NCBI RefSeq assembly: GCF_000196615.1
Contig: NC_014306.1
Coordinates: 2,666,001 to 2,730,000, forward strand
DNA from: Erwinia billingiae Eb661
GTDB lineage: Bacteria; Pseudomonadota; Gammaproteobacteria; Enterobacterales; Enterobacteriaceae
Direction: 5' to 3'
Length of the DNA: 64,000 bases
Shown here: positions 1 through 9,434 of the stretch, one piece after another
Position numbering within the stretch: position 1 is the first letter of the stretch
How the letters are laid out: every line of letters starts with the position of its first letter
The notes under the pieces: generated by a model
Told to the model about the DNA's origin: nothing
Seen by the model: the letters and a program-made list of their open reading frames with translations, nothing else
Database searches by the model: none
Position numbers and translations under genes: made by a program

Positions 1-1
1 C

Positions 2-202
2 CCACAGCGGACGCCAGTGCCTCAGTTGCAGCCCGCTGTTATGCAAGCGGTGCCGCAGACTACTCCGCAGATCCAACAACAAACGCCGATCGCTCAATTG
101 CAGCCTTCAGTACCGCAGGCCGTGCCTCAGACTACTCCGCAGATCCAGCAACAAACGCCGATCGCGCAATTGCAGCCTTTAGTACCGCAGGCCGTGCCTC
201 AG
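2..202 (+). repeat. 72-bp in-frame tandem repeat
   Basis: Two consecutive 72-bp units at 47-118 and 119-190 are nearly identical. They are preceded by a diverged end of an earlier unit (2-46) and followed by the first bases of another (191-202), after which similarity fades. The unit encodes 24 residues, so changes in copy number keep the reading frame. The first unit uses slightly different codons from the second, so it is not a fresh assembly duplication. Confidence 0.85.
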
Positions 203-577
203 TCGGTACCACAGCGAACGCCAACCCGCATCAATGTCTATATGACACTATTACAAAAAACGCCGGTTGCACCTGTTGCAGTTAACCAGCGCGTGCCAAC
301 TATCAACGTCGCGGCATCAACCCTAAACCCGTCAACGCAGGTTTCAGTAACGATCAACGGCGTTACGCAGGTAACAACCGCCGCGCAACTTGCTGCGACG
401 ATGCCCGGCGTACAGGTGGCGGTTCCTTACGTCTCAGCCTTCCAGATTAGCCACACCGGTAACCGCCACGACAAAGCGGGCCATAACAAAGGCAGCATTG
501 GCCATCAGGGTCGTGGCGCAGAGAATGCCCAGGCATCAGCGCATAACAGCCCTAATGGCCGTGCGCATGGTCTCTGA
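2..577 (+). CDS. Pro/Gln-rich repeat protein, 5' partial
   Basis: The reading frame is open from the first bases of the window, so the N-terminus lies upstream; a GTG at 17 is only an internal possibility. The visible 192 residues begin with a 24-residue repeat rich in Pro, Gln, Thr and Val (core PQTTPQIQQQTPIAQLQP), present in two full copies plus partial copies on both sides. A Thr/Val/Ala-rich middle and a polar tail rich in His, Gly and Asn (SHTGNRHDKAGHNKGS) follow. No enzymatic motif is visible. The low-complexity repeats suggest an extended surface or periplasmic protein, which is inference. A small exported protein follows 37 bp downstream on the same strand and may share its transcript. 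I do not recognise the family. Confidence 0.7.
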   Translation, partial: PQRTPVPQLQPAVMQAVPQTTPQIQQQTPIAQLQPSVPQAVPQTTPQIQQQTPIAQLQPLVPQAVPQSVPQRTPTRINVYMTLLQKTPVAPVAVNQRVPTINVAASTLNPSTQVSVTINGVTQVTTAAQLAATMPGVQVAVPYVSAFQISHTGNRHDKAGHNKGSIGHQGRGAENAQASAHNSPNGRAHGL

Positions 578-614
578 TTGCTGATTAACTGAATGCAATA
601 AACCGAGGTACAGA

Positions 615-989
615 ATGACTCACATCCCAAGCCGTTACCTTTCCCGCGCGCTGTTGATCCTGGCGATTACCGCAATGTCTGCCGGGCCAGCCTATGCCAT
701 CAGTGCTAAATATCGCGCTCAGCTCGAGGCAAGCGGCTGTACGCAGATGACTGATGGCGTGAGCTGCGATATCCATAAAACCAAGGCGCAGAACGCCTCA
801 CGGCAGACGCAACCTGAAGAGATTGATGCGATGATCGGGCAGCCAATAAGTGACACTGCCGAACGTCTGCTGGCAGAGGGCTGGAAGCCGCAGAACGGAC
901 GCTGGTATCAGGGCGATCGGGTATTGACGCTGACGGTGGTTGATGAGGTCGTTAAACATGCCAGGTTAGCGCAACGAAACGACCGTTAA
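615..989 (+). CDS. small exported protein, unknown function
   Basis: A 124-residue protein. It starts with a clear Sec signal peptide: basic start (MTHIPSRYLSR), hydrophobic core (ALLILAITAMSAG) and an Ala-X-Ala type end (AYA, about residue 28). The mature part has two cysteines (in GCTQ and VSCD) that could form a disulfide in the periplasm, and a C-terminal section (EIDAMIGQPISDTAERLL...GRWYQGDRVLTLTVV) that looks like a compact alpha/beta domain. An AGGT-like ribosome site lies just ahead of the ATG. It follows the repeat protein by 37 bp on the same strand, so the two may be an operon. I do not recognise it and propose no function. Confidence 0.7.
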   Translation: MTHIPSRYLSRALLILAITAMSAGPAYAISAKYRAQLEASGCTQMTDGVSCDIHKTKAQNASRQTQPEEIDAMIGQPISDTAERLLAEGWKPQNGRWYQGDRVLTLTVVDEVVKHARLAQRNDR

Positions 990-1367
990 CAGAGCGTTTC
1001 AGTGGCCATGCATCTCAGGGAACGGGGTGCGCGATTTGATGGCGGAAACTGGATGGTTCAGGGGAATGCGTTTTAGGACCAGAAATGTCTAAGCATTTAG
1101 GATTTTTTACCTGTGAAGATGATCAGCGGTGAATACAATACAGAAAGGCAATAGAACCCGAGGTTATAGTTAGACTTCTATCTATATCCGCTCTGTTGTC
1201 AGCGATTAATTGCGTTCCAACTGCGGGCTATGCACAGCATTTTTTATAGCGGTTAATTTCCTTTAAGTGAGATAAACCACTCATAAATATGCCCGGATTG
1301 GGCCTTCAACGCAAAGCAGACGCTATACTGAGAAAGATATCTCTGTAAAAGACATTAAGGAGAATTG
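990..1367. other. intergenic region upstream of osmB
   Basis: About 380 bp without a convincing gene. Its 3' end carries the osmB promoter. No RNA gene, repeat or terminator is evident in the rest. Confidence 0.5.
1323..1329 (+). promoter_or_regulatory. osmB -10 element, sigma-S type
   Basis: CTATACT lies about 40 bp before the osmB start. A C directly before TATACT is the mark of sigma-S (RpoS) extended -10 elements, and E. coli osmB has an RpoS-dependent promoter. No good -35 is seen at 17 bp, which fits a sigma-S promoter. Confidence 0.5.
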
Positions 1368-1589
1368 ATGATGTCAATGACCGCAAAACGTATTACCGCT
1401 GGCGTGTTAGCCGCAACTCTGGTGCTTTCACTGAGCGCATGCTCGAACTGGTCTAAACGCGATCGTAATACGGCAATTGGTGCTGGTGCTGGTGCTATTG
1501 GCGGAAATATTCTGTCCAACGGTAGCGGACTGGGCACCGTGGGTGGTGCCGCTGTTGGTGGTATTATCGGCCACCAAATCAGCAAATAA
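1368..1589 (+). CDS. osmB: osmotically inducible lipoprotein OsmB
   Basis: Small outer-membrane lipoprotein induced by osmotic stress and stationary phase. The protein (about 73 residues) has an N-terminal lipoprotein signal ending in the lipobox LSAC, then SNWSKRDRNTAIGAGAGAIGG, which matches E. coli OsmB almost exactly. A glycine-zipper stretch follows (GSGLGTVGGAAVGGIIGH). An AAGGAGA ribosome site at 1357-1363 serves ATG 1368 or ATG 1371; an in-frame TTG at 1365 is unlikely. It is a single gene with its own terminator, and converges on yciH. Confidence 0.93.
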   Translation: MMSMTAKRITAGVLAATLVLSLSACSNWSKRDRNTAIGAGAGAIGGNILSNGSGLGTVGGAAVGGIIGHQISK

Positions 1590-1629
1590 TAACCATAATA
1601 AATTCAGACTATGCAATGCATCTACAGCA

Positions 1630-1654
1630 AAAGGCCGCGAAATTCGCGGCCTTT
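1630..1654 (+). terminator. osmB terminator
   Basis: Perfect 10-bp stem (AAAGGCCGCG / CGCGGCCTTT) with a 5-base loop, 40 bp after the osmB stop and ahead of the convergent yciH. The T-run is short (TTTATTAT). Confidence 0.75.
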
Positions 1655-1706
1655 ATTATGGCTTCAGATGATCGGCCTCAGTTGAGATTGCTGCAGCGAT
1701 GTCGCT

Positions 1707-2033
1707 TCAGCCTCCTGCCAGCTTCACCTTCAAACCCTTCGCTTCGAGTAACGTTTTTAACAGGTCACGCTTGTCGCCCTGTATTTCAATCACGCCCTCT
1801 TTCACCGAGCCGCCGCATCCACATTTTTTCTTCAATTCCGCCGCCAGCTTTTCGATTTCTGCATCATTCATCTCCAGCCCGGTAATCAGACAAACACCCT
1901 TGCCCTTTCTGCCGCTGGTTTGCCGTTGCAGACGCACGATGCCGTCGCCCTTAGGCCGCTGGACTTCCTGCTTCGGCTCATCAATACGGCCATACTCCGT
2001 CGAGTAAACGAGGCGGCTGTTATTATCGGCCAT
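1707..2033 (-). CDS. yciH: SUI1/eIF1-family translation factor YciH
   Basis: A 108-residue homologue of eukaryotic eIF1/SUI1. The SUI1 fold occupies roughly residues 35-105, with the motifs KGKGVCLITGL, LAAELKKKCGCGGSVK and IEIQGDKR typical of E. coli YciH. In E. coli it influences start-codon fidelity and 30S binding under stress, though its exact role is unsettled. Its ATG shares one base with the pyrF stop (TAATG), so it is translationally coupled and cotranscribed with pyrF, as in E. coli. Confidence 0.93.
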   Translation of the reverse strand: MADNNSRLVYSTEYGRIDEPKQEVQRPKGDGIVRLQRQTSGRKGKGVCLITGLEMNDAEIEKLAAELKKKCGCGGSVKEGVIEIQGDKRDLLKTLLEAKGLKVKLAGG

Positions 2034-2749
2034 TATGCCTCCTGTAATGATGCAAGAATGGTTTTCAGCGTGGCTTGCGGATCGGCCGATTGGGTAATTG
2101 GACGCCCGATCACCATATAATCCACGCCAGCCTGCTGCGCCTGTTGTGGTGTCATGATCCGACGCTGGTCGCCCGCGTCGCTGCCTGCAGGACGAATGCC
2201 CGGCGTCACCAGCTTGAAGTCTGATCCAAAAGCCTGTTTAAAGCGAACCGCTTCATGCGCTGAGCACACCACACCGTCCAGCCCACACTGCTGGGTCAGA
2301 CGCGCTAAACGCTCGGCATGGTCGGCCGGGGATACATCGATACCAATATCTTTCAAGTCTGAAGCCTCCATGCTGGTCAGCACGGTGACGGCAATCAGCT
2401 GCGGCGCATCTTTGCCAAAAGGCAGAAGCGCCTCACGCGCGGCGGTCATCATCCGCGCTCCGCCGCTGGCATGGACATTGACCATCCAGACACCCAGCTC
2501 TGCGGCCGCCGCAACGGCGTGTGCGGTAGTATTAGGGATGTCGTGGAATTTCAGGTCGAGAAAGACGTCAAAACCCCGCGTGTGCAGGTCTTTCACCAGC
2601 TCAGGTCCGAAAAGGGTGAACATCTCTTTGCCTACTTTCAACCGGCAGCTCTGTGGGTCAATTCGATCCACAAAAGCCATAGCGGCAGCGCGATCGTTAT
2701 AATCCAGCGCGACCAGAATGGGGGAACCGGTGACCGAAAGTGATTGCAT
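2033..2749 (-). CDS. pyrF: orotidine 5'-phosphate decarboxylase
   Basis: Last step of de novo UMP synthesis: OMP to UMP plus CO2, in the cytoplasm. The 238-residue protein is a TIM barrel with the signature [10 protein letters not shown] (about residues 66-75), which carries the catalytic Asp-Lys-Asp charged network. The phosphate-binding end [16 protein letters not shown] and [12 protein letters not shown] are also present. Length fits E. coli PyrF (245). It is the first gene of a two-gene unit with yciH. The gap upstream towards lapB contains the lapB terminator, so pyrF probably has its own promoter in 2750-2950. Confidence 0.96.
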   Translation of the reverse strand: MQSLSVTGSPILVALDYNDRAAAMAFVDRIDPQSCRLKVGKEMFTLFGPELVKDLHTRGFDVFLDLKFHDIPNTTAHAVAAAAELGVWMVNVHASGGARMMTAAREALLPFGKDAPQLIAVTVLTSMEASDLKDIGIDVSPADHAERLARLTQQCGLDGVVCSAHEAVRFKQAFGSDFKLVTPGIRPAGSDAGDQRRIMTPQQAQQAGVDYMVIGRPITQSADPQATLKTILASLQEA

Positions 2750-2950
2750 AGAAGAGCCCTCTTAAGAGTGATGCGCCTTTGGCACAAGAGATAAACGGCA
2801 AGCATTCTACCTGCGACACCGGCAAAATCACAGGTTGGCGCGTCAGTTTTCGTCAGCCTGCCCTGTCAGACAGCAAACAACGCCGATGTCACAGGTATCT
2901 TATTAATAATATTATTTAGTATGTTGTAACTAAAGTTGGGGTGTAAAACA

Positions 2951-2980
2951 GGCCAGTGACCCAATTACGGGTTACTGGCC
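2951..2980 (-). terminator. lapB terminator overlapping its stop codon
   Basis: A 12-bp stem (GGCCAGTGACCC / GGGTTACTGGCC, one G-T pair) with a 6-base loop, followed on the minus strand by TGTTTTAC. The 5' arm includes the last sense codons and the stop codon of lapB. Confidence 0.7.
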
Positions 2981-4141
2981 GTCGAGACCGCGAATAGGTT
3001 TTACCGAAGACCAGGCACGGCATGAAGGACAATGCCAGTAAAGTGCATGGGCGGTGAAGCCACATTTGTGGCAGCGATAACGGGGCTTGGTGCGGATTTG
3101 CTCGCCTACCATGTCACGCAGCACCATCAGGCTCTCTTTCGCCCTGCCATCTTCCGCTTCATGCAGGTGATAATCCATCAAACGATGGAACACCCGCATC
3201 GTCGGATGGCGCTGAAGCTGACGATTGATATACAGCTGAGCCACTTCCCCGCCCTCGTCATGTTCAATCACATCAGACAGGTACAGCTCTGCCGCCGCTC
3301 CGGTGTTCTCTTCCACGCAACGCTTAAGGTACTCTGCCCAGGCATTCGGCTGATCGAGTTGCTGATAACAGGTTTCCAGCATTTCCAGCGTTTCACTGAC
3401 CAGCTCTTTATCCTGCTCAAGCACGCGCTGCAGGTGGCCAACGGCTTTGGCATACTCGCCTTTGGCCATATGGATACGGCCCATCATGATTGACACGCGT
3501 GCGCTCTGCCGGTCGGCTGACTCACCCTTCCGCAGCAGGCCCATTGCGCGATCGAGATCGTCACTGCCCATTGCCTGCAAGGCCAGTTCGCAATAGAAAT
3601 GCGCAATTTCCATCCGCTGCTTATCTTTGCCCAGCTTCACCAGGCGCTCGGCCACTTCAATCGCTTTAGGCCAGTCGCTGGTTGCCTGATGGATGATCAA
3701 CAGCTGTTGTAAGGCACCCACGCGGAAATCCGTTTCATCCACCAGCTGGCTGAACATCTCTTCTGCCCGATCGTAAAAGCCAGCGGCCATATAGTCGCGG
3801 CCCAGCTGTTGTACCGCTAACAGGCGCTGATCGTAAGTGAGTGAGGCACTTTCCATTAATGCCTGGTGGATACGGATAGCGCGGTCAACTTCGCCACGCG
3901 AGCGGAAAAGGTTGCCTAACGTCAGGTGAGCTTCAACGGTGCCACTGTCCTCTTTCAACATATCAAGGAACAGATCGACCGCTTTGTCCTGCTGATTGGA
4001 GAGCAGGAAGTTAACGCCCGCCACATAATCGCGTGACAGGCGGCTTGCTTCCTGTTGCTTGTCCTGTTGCGCGCTACGGCGCCCCATATACCAGCCGTAG
4101 GCGGCGGCAACAGGTAATAACAGAAACAGCAGTTCCAACAT
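2972..4141 (-). CDS. lapB: lipopolysaccharide assembly protein LapB
   Basis: LapB (YciM) is an inner-membrane-anchored protein that, in E. coli, brings LpxC to the FtsH protease and so balances LPS against phospholipid synthesis. The 389-residue protein has an N-terminal transmembrane anchor (residues 1-20), a long array of TPR repeats, and a C-terminal rubredoxin-type metal knuckle with Cys at about 357, 360, 371 and 374 (CHKC ... CPSC). All are diagnostic. The length equals E. coli LapB. It lies 6 bp after lapA and forms the lapAB operon. Confidence 0.96.
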   Translation of the reverse strand: MLELLFLLLPVAAAYGWYMGRRSAQQDKQQEASRLSRDYVAGVNFLLSNQQDKAVDLFLDMLKEDSGTVEAHLTLGNLFRSRGEVDRAIRIHQALMESASLTYDQRLLAVQQLGRDYMAAGFYDRAEEMFSQLVDETDFRVGALQQLLIIHQATSDWPKAIEVAERLVKLGKDKQRMEIAHFYCELALQAMGSDDLDRAMGLLRKGESADRQSARVSIMMGRIHMAKGEYAKAVGHLQRVLEQDKELVSETLEMLETCYQQLDQPNAWAEYLKRCVEENTGAAAELYLSDVIEHDEGGEVAQLYINRQLQRHPTMRVFHRLMDYHLHEAEDGRAKESLMVLRDMVGEQIRTKPRYRCHKCGFTAHALYWHCPSCRAWSSVKPIRGLDGQ

Positions 4142-4147
4142 AAGAGA

Positions 4148-4456
4148 TTATTCCTTAACGGCAGGGACTTGTGACACTGTCACTGTCTCTTCTGCCTGCC
4201 CCAGCTGTTGCTGAAGGCGTTTTAATTTACGCTGAGTGTGGCCCAGTGAAACACGTACGCGCAGCCAGAACAGACCGCAAATAGCCCAACCAAGTAAGAA
4301 TCCGGCGGCAAACAATACGGCCAGCAGCGTGGATACGCGGTATTCACCCTGCGCTAACAGGTAGTTGAATGAAACAACCTGATCGTTGTGCGCCCCAAGC
4401 GTAATAGAGATGATAAAGATCACCAATACCAGTAAAAAAATCAGCAAATATTTCAC
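4148..4456 (-). CDS. lapA: lipopolysaccharide assembly protein LapA
   Basis: Small inner-membrane partner of LapB (YciS, DUF1049). The 102 residues contain two transmembrane segments (KYLLIFLLVLVIFIISITLG and LLAVLFAAGFLLGWAICGLF) and a basic C-terminal coiled-coil (QRKLKRLQQQLGQAEE). I chose the GTG at 4456 over the in-frame ATG at 4468, because the resulting protein begins (V/M)KYLLIFLL and is 102 residues long, as in E. coli. lapB follows after 6 bp. In E. coli the pair is heat-shock inducible; I do not resolve that promoter here. Confidence 0.9.
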   Translation of the reverse strand: MKYLLIFLLVLVIFIISITLGAHNDQVVSFNYLLAQGEYRVSTLLAVLFAAGFLLGWAICGLFWLRVRVSLGHTQRKLKRLQQQLGQAEETVTVSQVPAVKE

Positions 4457-4599
4457 AGTCCATCCCATAGTCTGGTGTTAACCAGATGAATTATGCCAAA
4501 AAAAAAGCGCTGTTGCTTGTCCGATGCGTCTGGAAACGCGGAGACCATGAAAAATTCCTGCACATCCCTCAGTTATGGGGACAAAAGCCAGAAATTCAA

Positions 4600-5361
4600 T
4601 CACTCCGCATCGCGCTGCTGGATTTCCTGCTCTTCCTGCGGTGGCACGGTCAACGGTCCGCAATAGCGCTGCACCAGCCAGGTTGCCAGCGTGACCAGCG
4701 CCCAGCTGATCGCGGTGGCGGTAATCAGATCCTGTGGCCAATGCATGCCCAGCGCCAGTCGACTGCCCATCACACCGACCGCCCACGCCACTAATATCAC
4801 CACCGTGACGATGCGGCGACGCGGCCAGAGCAGCCCAATCCCCAGCAATGCCCAGCTGGCGGCAAACATCGTATGGCCTGAGGGAAACGCATAACCGGTC
4901 TCGAATTCCCAATGTTGCTTTAACCAGTCAGGCAGCTGCGTATTGTTGAACAGCGCATTGCGCACCAACGTGCTGCGTTCCGGGCGTTTCTGCTCGTAGA
5001 ACGTTTTTTCATCAAGCCCATTACTGTGTTCAAGCCAAAGAACATAAGGACGAGGCTCCTGCACCTGCTCCTTTATAAAGCTCTTGGCATACTGCCCGAC
5101 CAGAATGGCCGAAATCACAATCACCAGCAACAGGAGTGCCGGTTTGAAACGAAAACGCAGGCACCATAAAAACCAGCCACACAGCACCGCACTGGTCAGC
5201 GTTCCCCACGGGCTGGTCACCGTTTCGGTCAACCAGAACAGCATTTTATAACCGATGCCCATTTCAACCGGTTGCCAGTGCCAACCCGATAGCCAGACGG
5301 CTGCTGGCATAATAAGCAATATCAGTGCACCCAATGTGGTGCGAAGCGCAATTTCTCTCAT
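4600..5361 (-). CDS. pgpB: phosphatidylglycerophosphatase B
   Basis: Membrane PAP2-family phosphatase that dephosphorylates phosphatidylglycerophosphate and undecaprenyl pyrophosphate. The 253-residue protein has six predicted membrane segments and the three PAP2 motifs in order: KEQVQEPRP, FPSGHTMFA and SRLALGMHWPQD. I chose ATG 5361 (MREIALRT) over ATG 5367, because AAAGGA stands at the right distance only for the second ATG and E. coli PgpB aligns from there. It lies upstream of lapA on the same strand and diverges from ribA. Confidence 0.94.
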   Translation of the reverse strand: MREIALRTTLGALILLIMPAAVWLSGWHWQPVEMGIGYKMLFWLTETVTSPWGTLTSAVLCGWFLWCLRFRFKPALLLLVIVISAILVGQYAKSFIKEQVQEPRPYVLWLEHSNGLDEKTFYEQKRPERSTLVRNALFNNTQLPDWLKQHWEFETGYAFPSGHTMFAASWALLGIGLLWPRRRIVTVVILVAWAVGVMGSRLALGMHWPQDLITATAISWALVTLATWLVQRYCGPLTVPPQEEQEIQQRDAE

Positions 5362-5591
5362 AGTCATCCTTTACCGGACCGGGTGTTTGATCAAAACAAG
5401 ATAAGTTTATGATAAAAAATAATAACATACTGACTGACAAGGTGATAATTGTGCGGTATCACTACAATCGCTCTAACTCGTTAACCGCCTTCGCCCTGAT
5501 TGTGGCAAAATAAGCGTTATGAATTGTGTCAGTTTGCTGACAGCGCGCTACCATGATGATAGCGCAACACTTGATGGTTCTGGAGAGTCAC

Positions 5592-6185
5592 ATGCAGCTT
5601 AAACGGGTAGCAGAAGCCAAACTGCCCACGCCATGGGGAGATTTCCTGATGGTTGGTTTTGAAGAACTGGCAACCGGTCACGATCATGTGGCACTGGTTT
5701 ATGGAGATATTACCAACAGCGATGCGGTACTTGCTCGCGTACATTCTGAATGTCTGACCGGCGATGCGCTGTTCAGCCTGCGCTGTGACTGTGGCTTCCA
5801 GCTTGAAGCTGCACTGAACCACATCGCCGAAGAAGGACGGGGCGTGCTGCTCTACCATCGTCAGGAAGGACGCAATATTGGTTTGCTAAACAAGATCCGC
5901 GCCTATGCCTTGCAGGATAAAGGCTATGACACGGTTGAAGCTAACCACCAGCTTGGCTTTGCTGCTGATGAACGCGACTTCACCCTGTGCGCCGATATGT
6001 TCAAGCTGTTAGGCGTGAACGAAGTGCGTCTGCTGACCAATAATCCGCGGAAAGTTGAGATCCTCAGCGAAGCCGGGATCAACATCGTTGAACGCGTCCC
6101 GCTGATCGTCGGGCGTAATCCCGAAAACGCGCACTATCTGGATACCAAGGCGGCCAAAATGGGCCATCTGCTGTCAAAAGACTGA
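5592..6185 (+). CDS. ribA: GTP cyclohydrolase II
   Basis: First step of riboflavin synthesis: GTP to 2,5-diamino-6-ribosylamino-pyrimidinone phosphate, formate and pyrophosphate. The protein of 197 residues is nearly identical to E. coli RibA. It has the zinc cysteines in [16 protein letters not shown] (about 55, 66, 68) and the catalytic region [13 protein letters not shown] 5592 ([10 protein letters not shown]) is preferred over an upstream in-frame ATG at 5553, since a GGAG sits 7 bases ahead and the family starts there. It stands alone between divergent pgpB and convergent acnA. Confidence 0.96.
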   Translation: MQLKRVAEAKLPTPWGDFLMVGFEELATGHDHVALVYGDITNSDAVLARVHSECLTGDALFSLRCDCGFQLEAALNHIAEEGRGVLLYHRQEGRNIGLLNKIRAYALQDKGYDTVEANHQLGFAADERDFTLCADMFKLLGVNEVRLLTNNPRKVEILSEAGINIVERVPLIVGRNPENAHYLDTKAAKMGHLLSKD

Positions 6186-6202
6186 GCCGCGATTAGCACA
6201 AA

Positions 6203-6230
6203 AAAAGGGCCGACTGAGATCGGCCCTTTT
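6203..6230. terminator. bidirectional ribA/acnA terminator
   Basis: AAAAGGGCCGA / TCGGCCCTTTT stem with a CTGAGA loop, T-rich on both strands, between the convergent ribA and acnA stops. Confidence 0.9.
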
Positions 6231-6253
6231 TCATTTCAGATTGCTTTTGATGA

Positions 6254-8938
6254 CTACGCGTCCAGCATATTACGGATGACATAGTGCAAAATGCCATCGT
6301 TTTTGTAATAGGTCAGTTCATTGCCGGTATCGATGCGGCAGCGGGTTTCCAGCACTTCCTTGCGGCCATCAGCATAGGTCAGCGTCACGTTCACCGTCCC
6401 GCCAGGCTTAAGCTGCGTCAGATTTTCCACGTCAATCCATTCGTCGCCGGTTAATCCCAACGTTTTACGGGTTACGCCCTGCGGGAATTCCAGCGGCAGG
6501 ATCCCCATACCGATCAGGTTGGATCGGTGGATACGTTCGAAGGATTCAGAGATCACCACGCGTACACCCAACAAACGCGGTCCTTTGGCGGCCCAGTCAC
6601 GACTTGAGCCGGATCCGTACTCTTTGCCCGCGATGACGGCCAGAGGCGTACCTTGCTGCTGATATTTCATCGCCGCATCGTAAATGGCTAACTGCTCATC
6701 ACCCGGCACAAATCGGGTTACGCCACCTTCCACACCCGGCACCATTTCGTTGCGAATACGAATGTTCGCGAAGGTCCCGCGCATCATCACTTCATGGTTA
6801 CCACGACGCGAACCGTAGGAGTTGAAGTCGTTACGTTCTACGCCATGATCGAGTAAATAGCGCCCTGCCGGACTTTCCGCTTTGATACTGCCCGCAGGAG
6901 AGATGTGGTCAGTGGTCACCGAATCGCCCAGCATTGCCAGGATCCGCGCACCTTTAATGTCTTTAACCGGATCGGGCACTTTGCCCATATGATCAAAGAA
7001 CGGTGACAGGCGAATATAGGTCGATCCTTCATCCCAGTCATAGGTCGCGGCTTCGCTGACTTTGATTTGCTGCCATTCTGGCGTGCCTTCAAACACCTCG
7101 GCGTACTCTTTATGGAACATATCGGTCGACACCAGCTGCACAGCTTCGGCAATCTCTTCCGGCGAAGGCCAGATATCTTTCAGGTAGACCGGATTACCGG
7201 CCTTATCTTGCCCGATGGGATCCTGTTGCAGGTTGATATTCATGTTACCGGCGAGCGCATAAGCCACCACTAATGGCGGTGATGCCAGCCAGTTCGTTTT
7301 CACATAAGGGTGAATACGACCTTCGAAGTTACGGTTGCCGGACAATACGGCGCCAACGGTCAAATCGCCCTGTTTAATGGCGGTTTCCACTTCGTCAGGC
7401 AGCGGGCCTGAGTTACCGATACAGGTGGTGCAGCCATAGCCCACAAGGTTAAAACCGAGCTGATCAAGATAGGTTGTTAAGCCTGCGGTCGCGAGATAAT
7501 CCGAAACCACTTTGGAACCCGGCGCAAGGGACGCTTTCGCCCAGGGCTGGCGTTTCAGGCCCAGCGAAACGGCTTTCTTCGCCAGTAATCCGGCGGCCAT
7601 TAATACGCTTGGGTTTGAGGTATTGGTACAGGAGGTGATGGCGGAGATAACCACAGCACCGTCTTTCAACGTTTGCTGCAGGCCGGTTTTGCTGTCGGTA
7701 TAGGTAATGGCCTTGTGCTGTTTCTGCGACTGATTGATTTCAAGCTCGTTACTGGCCTGGAAGGCTTTAGGCACATCGCCCAGCGCCACACGATCCTGAG
7801 GACGTTTCGGTCCGGCCAGACTGGCTTCGACTTCATTCATGTCCAGCGCCAGCGAGCTGGTGAACACCGGTTCATCGCCAGGATTGCGCCACATTCCCTG
7901 AGCTTTGGCATAGGCTTCAACCAGCGAGACCTGTTCGCTACTTCTGCCTGTCAGGGTCATATATCCCAGCGTAACCGCATCCACCGGGAAGAAGCCACAG
8001 GTTGCACCGTATTCTGGCGCCATATTGGCAATGGTCGCGCGGTCAGCCAGCGGGAGGTCGTCCAGCCCGTCGCCATAAAACTCGACGAATTTGCCTACCA
8101 CCCCATGTTTACGCAGCATTTGCGTAACGGTCAGCACTAAGTCAGTGGCGGTGATGCCGGGTTTAAGTTTGCCGGTAAGCTTAAAGCCGACCACGTCCGG
8201 GATCAGCATCGAGACCGGTTGGCCGAGCATTGCGGCTTCGGCCTCAATCCCACCGACGCCCCAACCGAGAACGCCCAGCGCATTGATCATTGTGGTGTGG
8301 GAATCGGTCCCCACAAGGGTATCTGGATAAGCAAGCTCTTCACCATCTTGCTGCTCATGCCATACCGCTTTGCCGAGATATTCCAGATTGACCTGATGGC
8401 AAATTCCGGTGCCTGGCGGAACCACGCTAAATTTATTAAAGGCTTTCTGCCCCCAGCGTAAGAAAACGTAACGCTCATGGTTACGTTCCATCTCCAGCCG
8501 GACGTTTTCTTCAAACGCATCGTCGTCACCAAAGCGATCCACGGTGACCGAGTGGTCAATCACCAGATCGACGGGCGATAACGGATTCACCTTGGCAACA
8601 TCGCCACCCAGCCGTTTAACCGCCTCGCGCATCGCCGCCAGATCGACGACTGCCGGCACGCCGGTAAAGTCCTGCATCAGCACCCGCGCCGGACGATAAG
8701 CAATTTCACGATCGGCATGCGCCTGTTTTAGCCAGCCGGCCAGCGCCACGATATCGGCTTCAGTGACTGAGTCTTCATCCTGCCAACGAAGCAGGTTTTC
8801 CATCAGGACTTTCAGGGATTTAGGCAAACGTGTCAGGTCACCCAGTTGCTCCGCGGCGCGGGGCAGACTGTAGTAGCTATAACGTTGGCCTTTAACGTCC
8901 AGTGTTGTCCTGGCTTTATTATGTAGGGTCGACGACAT
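6254..8938 (-). CDS. acnA: aconitate hydratase A
   Basis: Stress and stationary-phase aconitase: citrate to isocitrate through cis-aconitate, in the TCA and glyoxylate cycles. The 894-residue protein carries the 4Fe-4S ligands in [12 protein letters not shown] and [12 protein letters not shown] (three Cys, about residues 437-507) and the C-terminal swivel-domain motif [14 protein letters not shown] chose ATG 8938 (MSSTLHN) because GGAGGAG precedes it and E. coli AcnA starts MSSTL; an in-frame start 18 bases upstream is less likely. It is a single gene with a long AT-rich upstream region. Confidence 0.96.
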   Translation of the reverse strand: MSSTLHNKARTTLDVKGQRYSYYSLPRAAEQLGDLTRLPKSLKVLMENLLRWQDEDSVTEADIVALAGWLKQAHADREIAYRPARVLMQDFTGVPAVVDLAAMREAVKRLGGDVAKVNPLSPVDLVIDHSVTVDRFGDDDAFEENVRLEMERNHERYVFLRWGQKAFNKFSVVPPGTGICHQVNLEYLGKAVWHEQQDGEELAYPDTLVGTDSHTTMINALGVLGWGVGGIEAEAAMLGQPVSMLIPDVVGFKLTGKLKPGITATDLVLTVTQMLRKHGVVGKFVEFYGDGLDDLPLADRATIANMAPEYGATCGFFPVDAVTLGYMTLTGRSSEQVSLVEAYAKAQGMWRNPGDEPVFTSSLALDMNEVEASLAGPKRPQDRVALGDVPKAFQASNELEINQSQKQHKAITYTDSKTGLQQTLKDGAVVISAITSCTNTSNPSVLMAAGLLAKKAVSLGLKRQPWAKASLAPGSKVVSDYLATAGLTTYLDQLGFNLVGYGCTTCIGNSGPLPDEVETAIKQGDLTVGAVLSGNRNFEGRIHPYVKTNWLASPPLVVAYALAGNMNINLQQDPIGQDKAGNPVYLKDIWPSPEEIAEAVQLVSTDMFHKEYAEVFEGTPEWQQIKVSEAATYDWDEGSTYIRLSPFFDHMGKVPDPVKDIKGARILAMLGDSVTTDHISPAGSIKAESPAGRYLLDHGVERNDFNSYGSRRGNHEVMMRGTFANIRIRNEMVPGVEGGVTRFVPGDEQLAIYDAAMKYQQQGTPLAVIAGKEYGSGSSRDWAAKGPRLLGVRVVISESFERIHRSNLIGMGILPLEFPQGVTRKTLGLTGDEWIDVENLTQLKPGGTVNVTLTYADGRKEVLETRCRIDTGNELTYYKNDGILHYVIRNMLDA

Positions 8939-9070
8939 TACTCCTCCTTTTTTCAACTCAAATCATAACCTGAGTTATTACAGGGTCTGATTTAAAGATA
9001 GTACAAACGAAAGGTAACGTTTTGATAACAACACGAAACGACAACATTGGAAACAACCGGTAAAAACAAA

Positions 9071-9101
9071 AACGCCCCACTGTACTAGCCAGTGAGGCGT
9101 T
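9071..9101 (-). terminator. ymiC terminator
   Basis: AACGCCCCACT / AGTGAGGCGTT stem with one mismatch, followed on the minus strand by TTTTGTTTTT. It separates the small-gene cluster from acnA. Confidence 0.8.
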
Positions 9102-9131
9102 TCTATATAAATTCGTTTGTTTATGTATGCA

Positions 9132-9227
9132 TTAAAGATGCATCAATAATCCTGCCCAGACGGCGCTTGTCCAGAATAAGGCGGAAAAAGTCCAGGTACT
9201 GAACCAGGTCATTTGAGTTAAATTCAT
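9132..9227 (-). CDS. ymiC: YmiC-like 31-residue membrane protein
   Basis: An open reading frame of only 31 codons, starting MNLTQMTWFSTW and continuing with a single hydrophobic, Trp-rich membrane helix (SALFWTSAVWAGLL). A strong ribosome site (GGGGAG, 5 bases before ATG) supports translation, and a terminator follows 31 bp after the stop. E. coli has a 31-residue Trp-rich single-helix protein, YmiC, near acnA, and the pattern MN-T-M--W...FS-LFW agrees with what I remember of it. Function is unknown; it is probably an inner-membrane microprotein. Confidence 0.7.
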   Translation of the reverse strand: MNLTQMTWFSTWTFSALFWTSAVWAGLLMHL

Positions 9228-9434
9228 TTGCACTCCCCAGGTCTCTGCGACCTTAAAAACGTACTTCATATAAACCATTGCTAAATGCGAATGATTTCAC
9301 CGTTTTTTTGATGGTTTTCCCATCATTCAGGCAGTAAAGTGCCCGGCCAGATTAGGTGGCCAATTGCAACGTAGGTAACTATTTGTATTATAATTTTCAG
9401 CCAACTGGCCGAAGAAAGAATTAGACGCTTATTA

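Noticed and set aside
2..202. 72-bp repeats as a CRISPR array
   Set aside because: The units are directly adjacent with no unique spacers, lie in a coding frame, and no cas genes are present.
2154..2702. 182-codon plus-strand frame inside pyrF
   Set aside because: Pure antisense shadow of the conserved pyrF gene; no motif.
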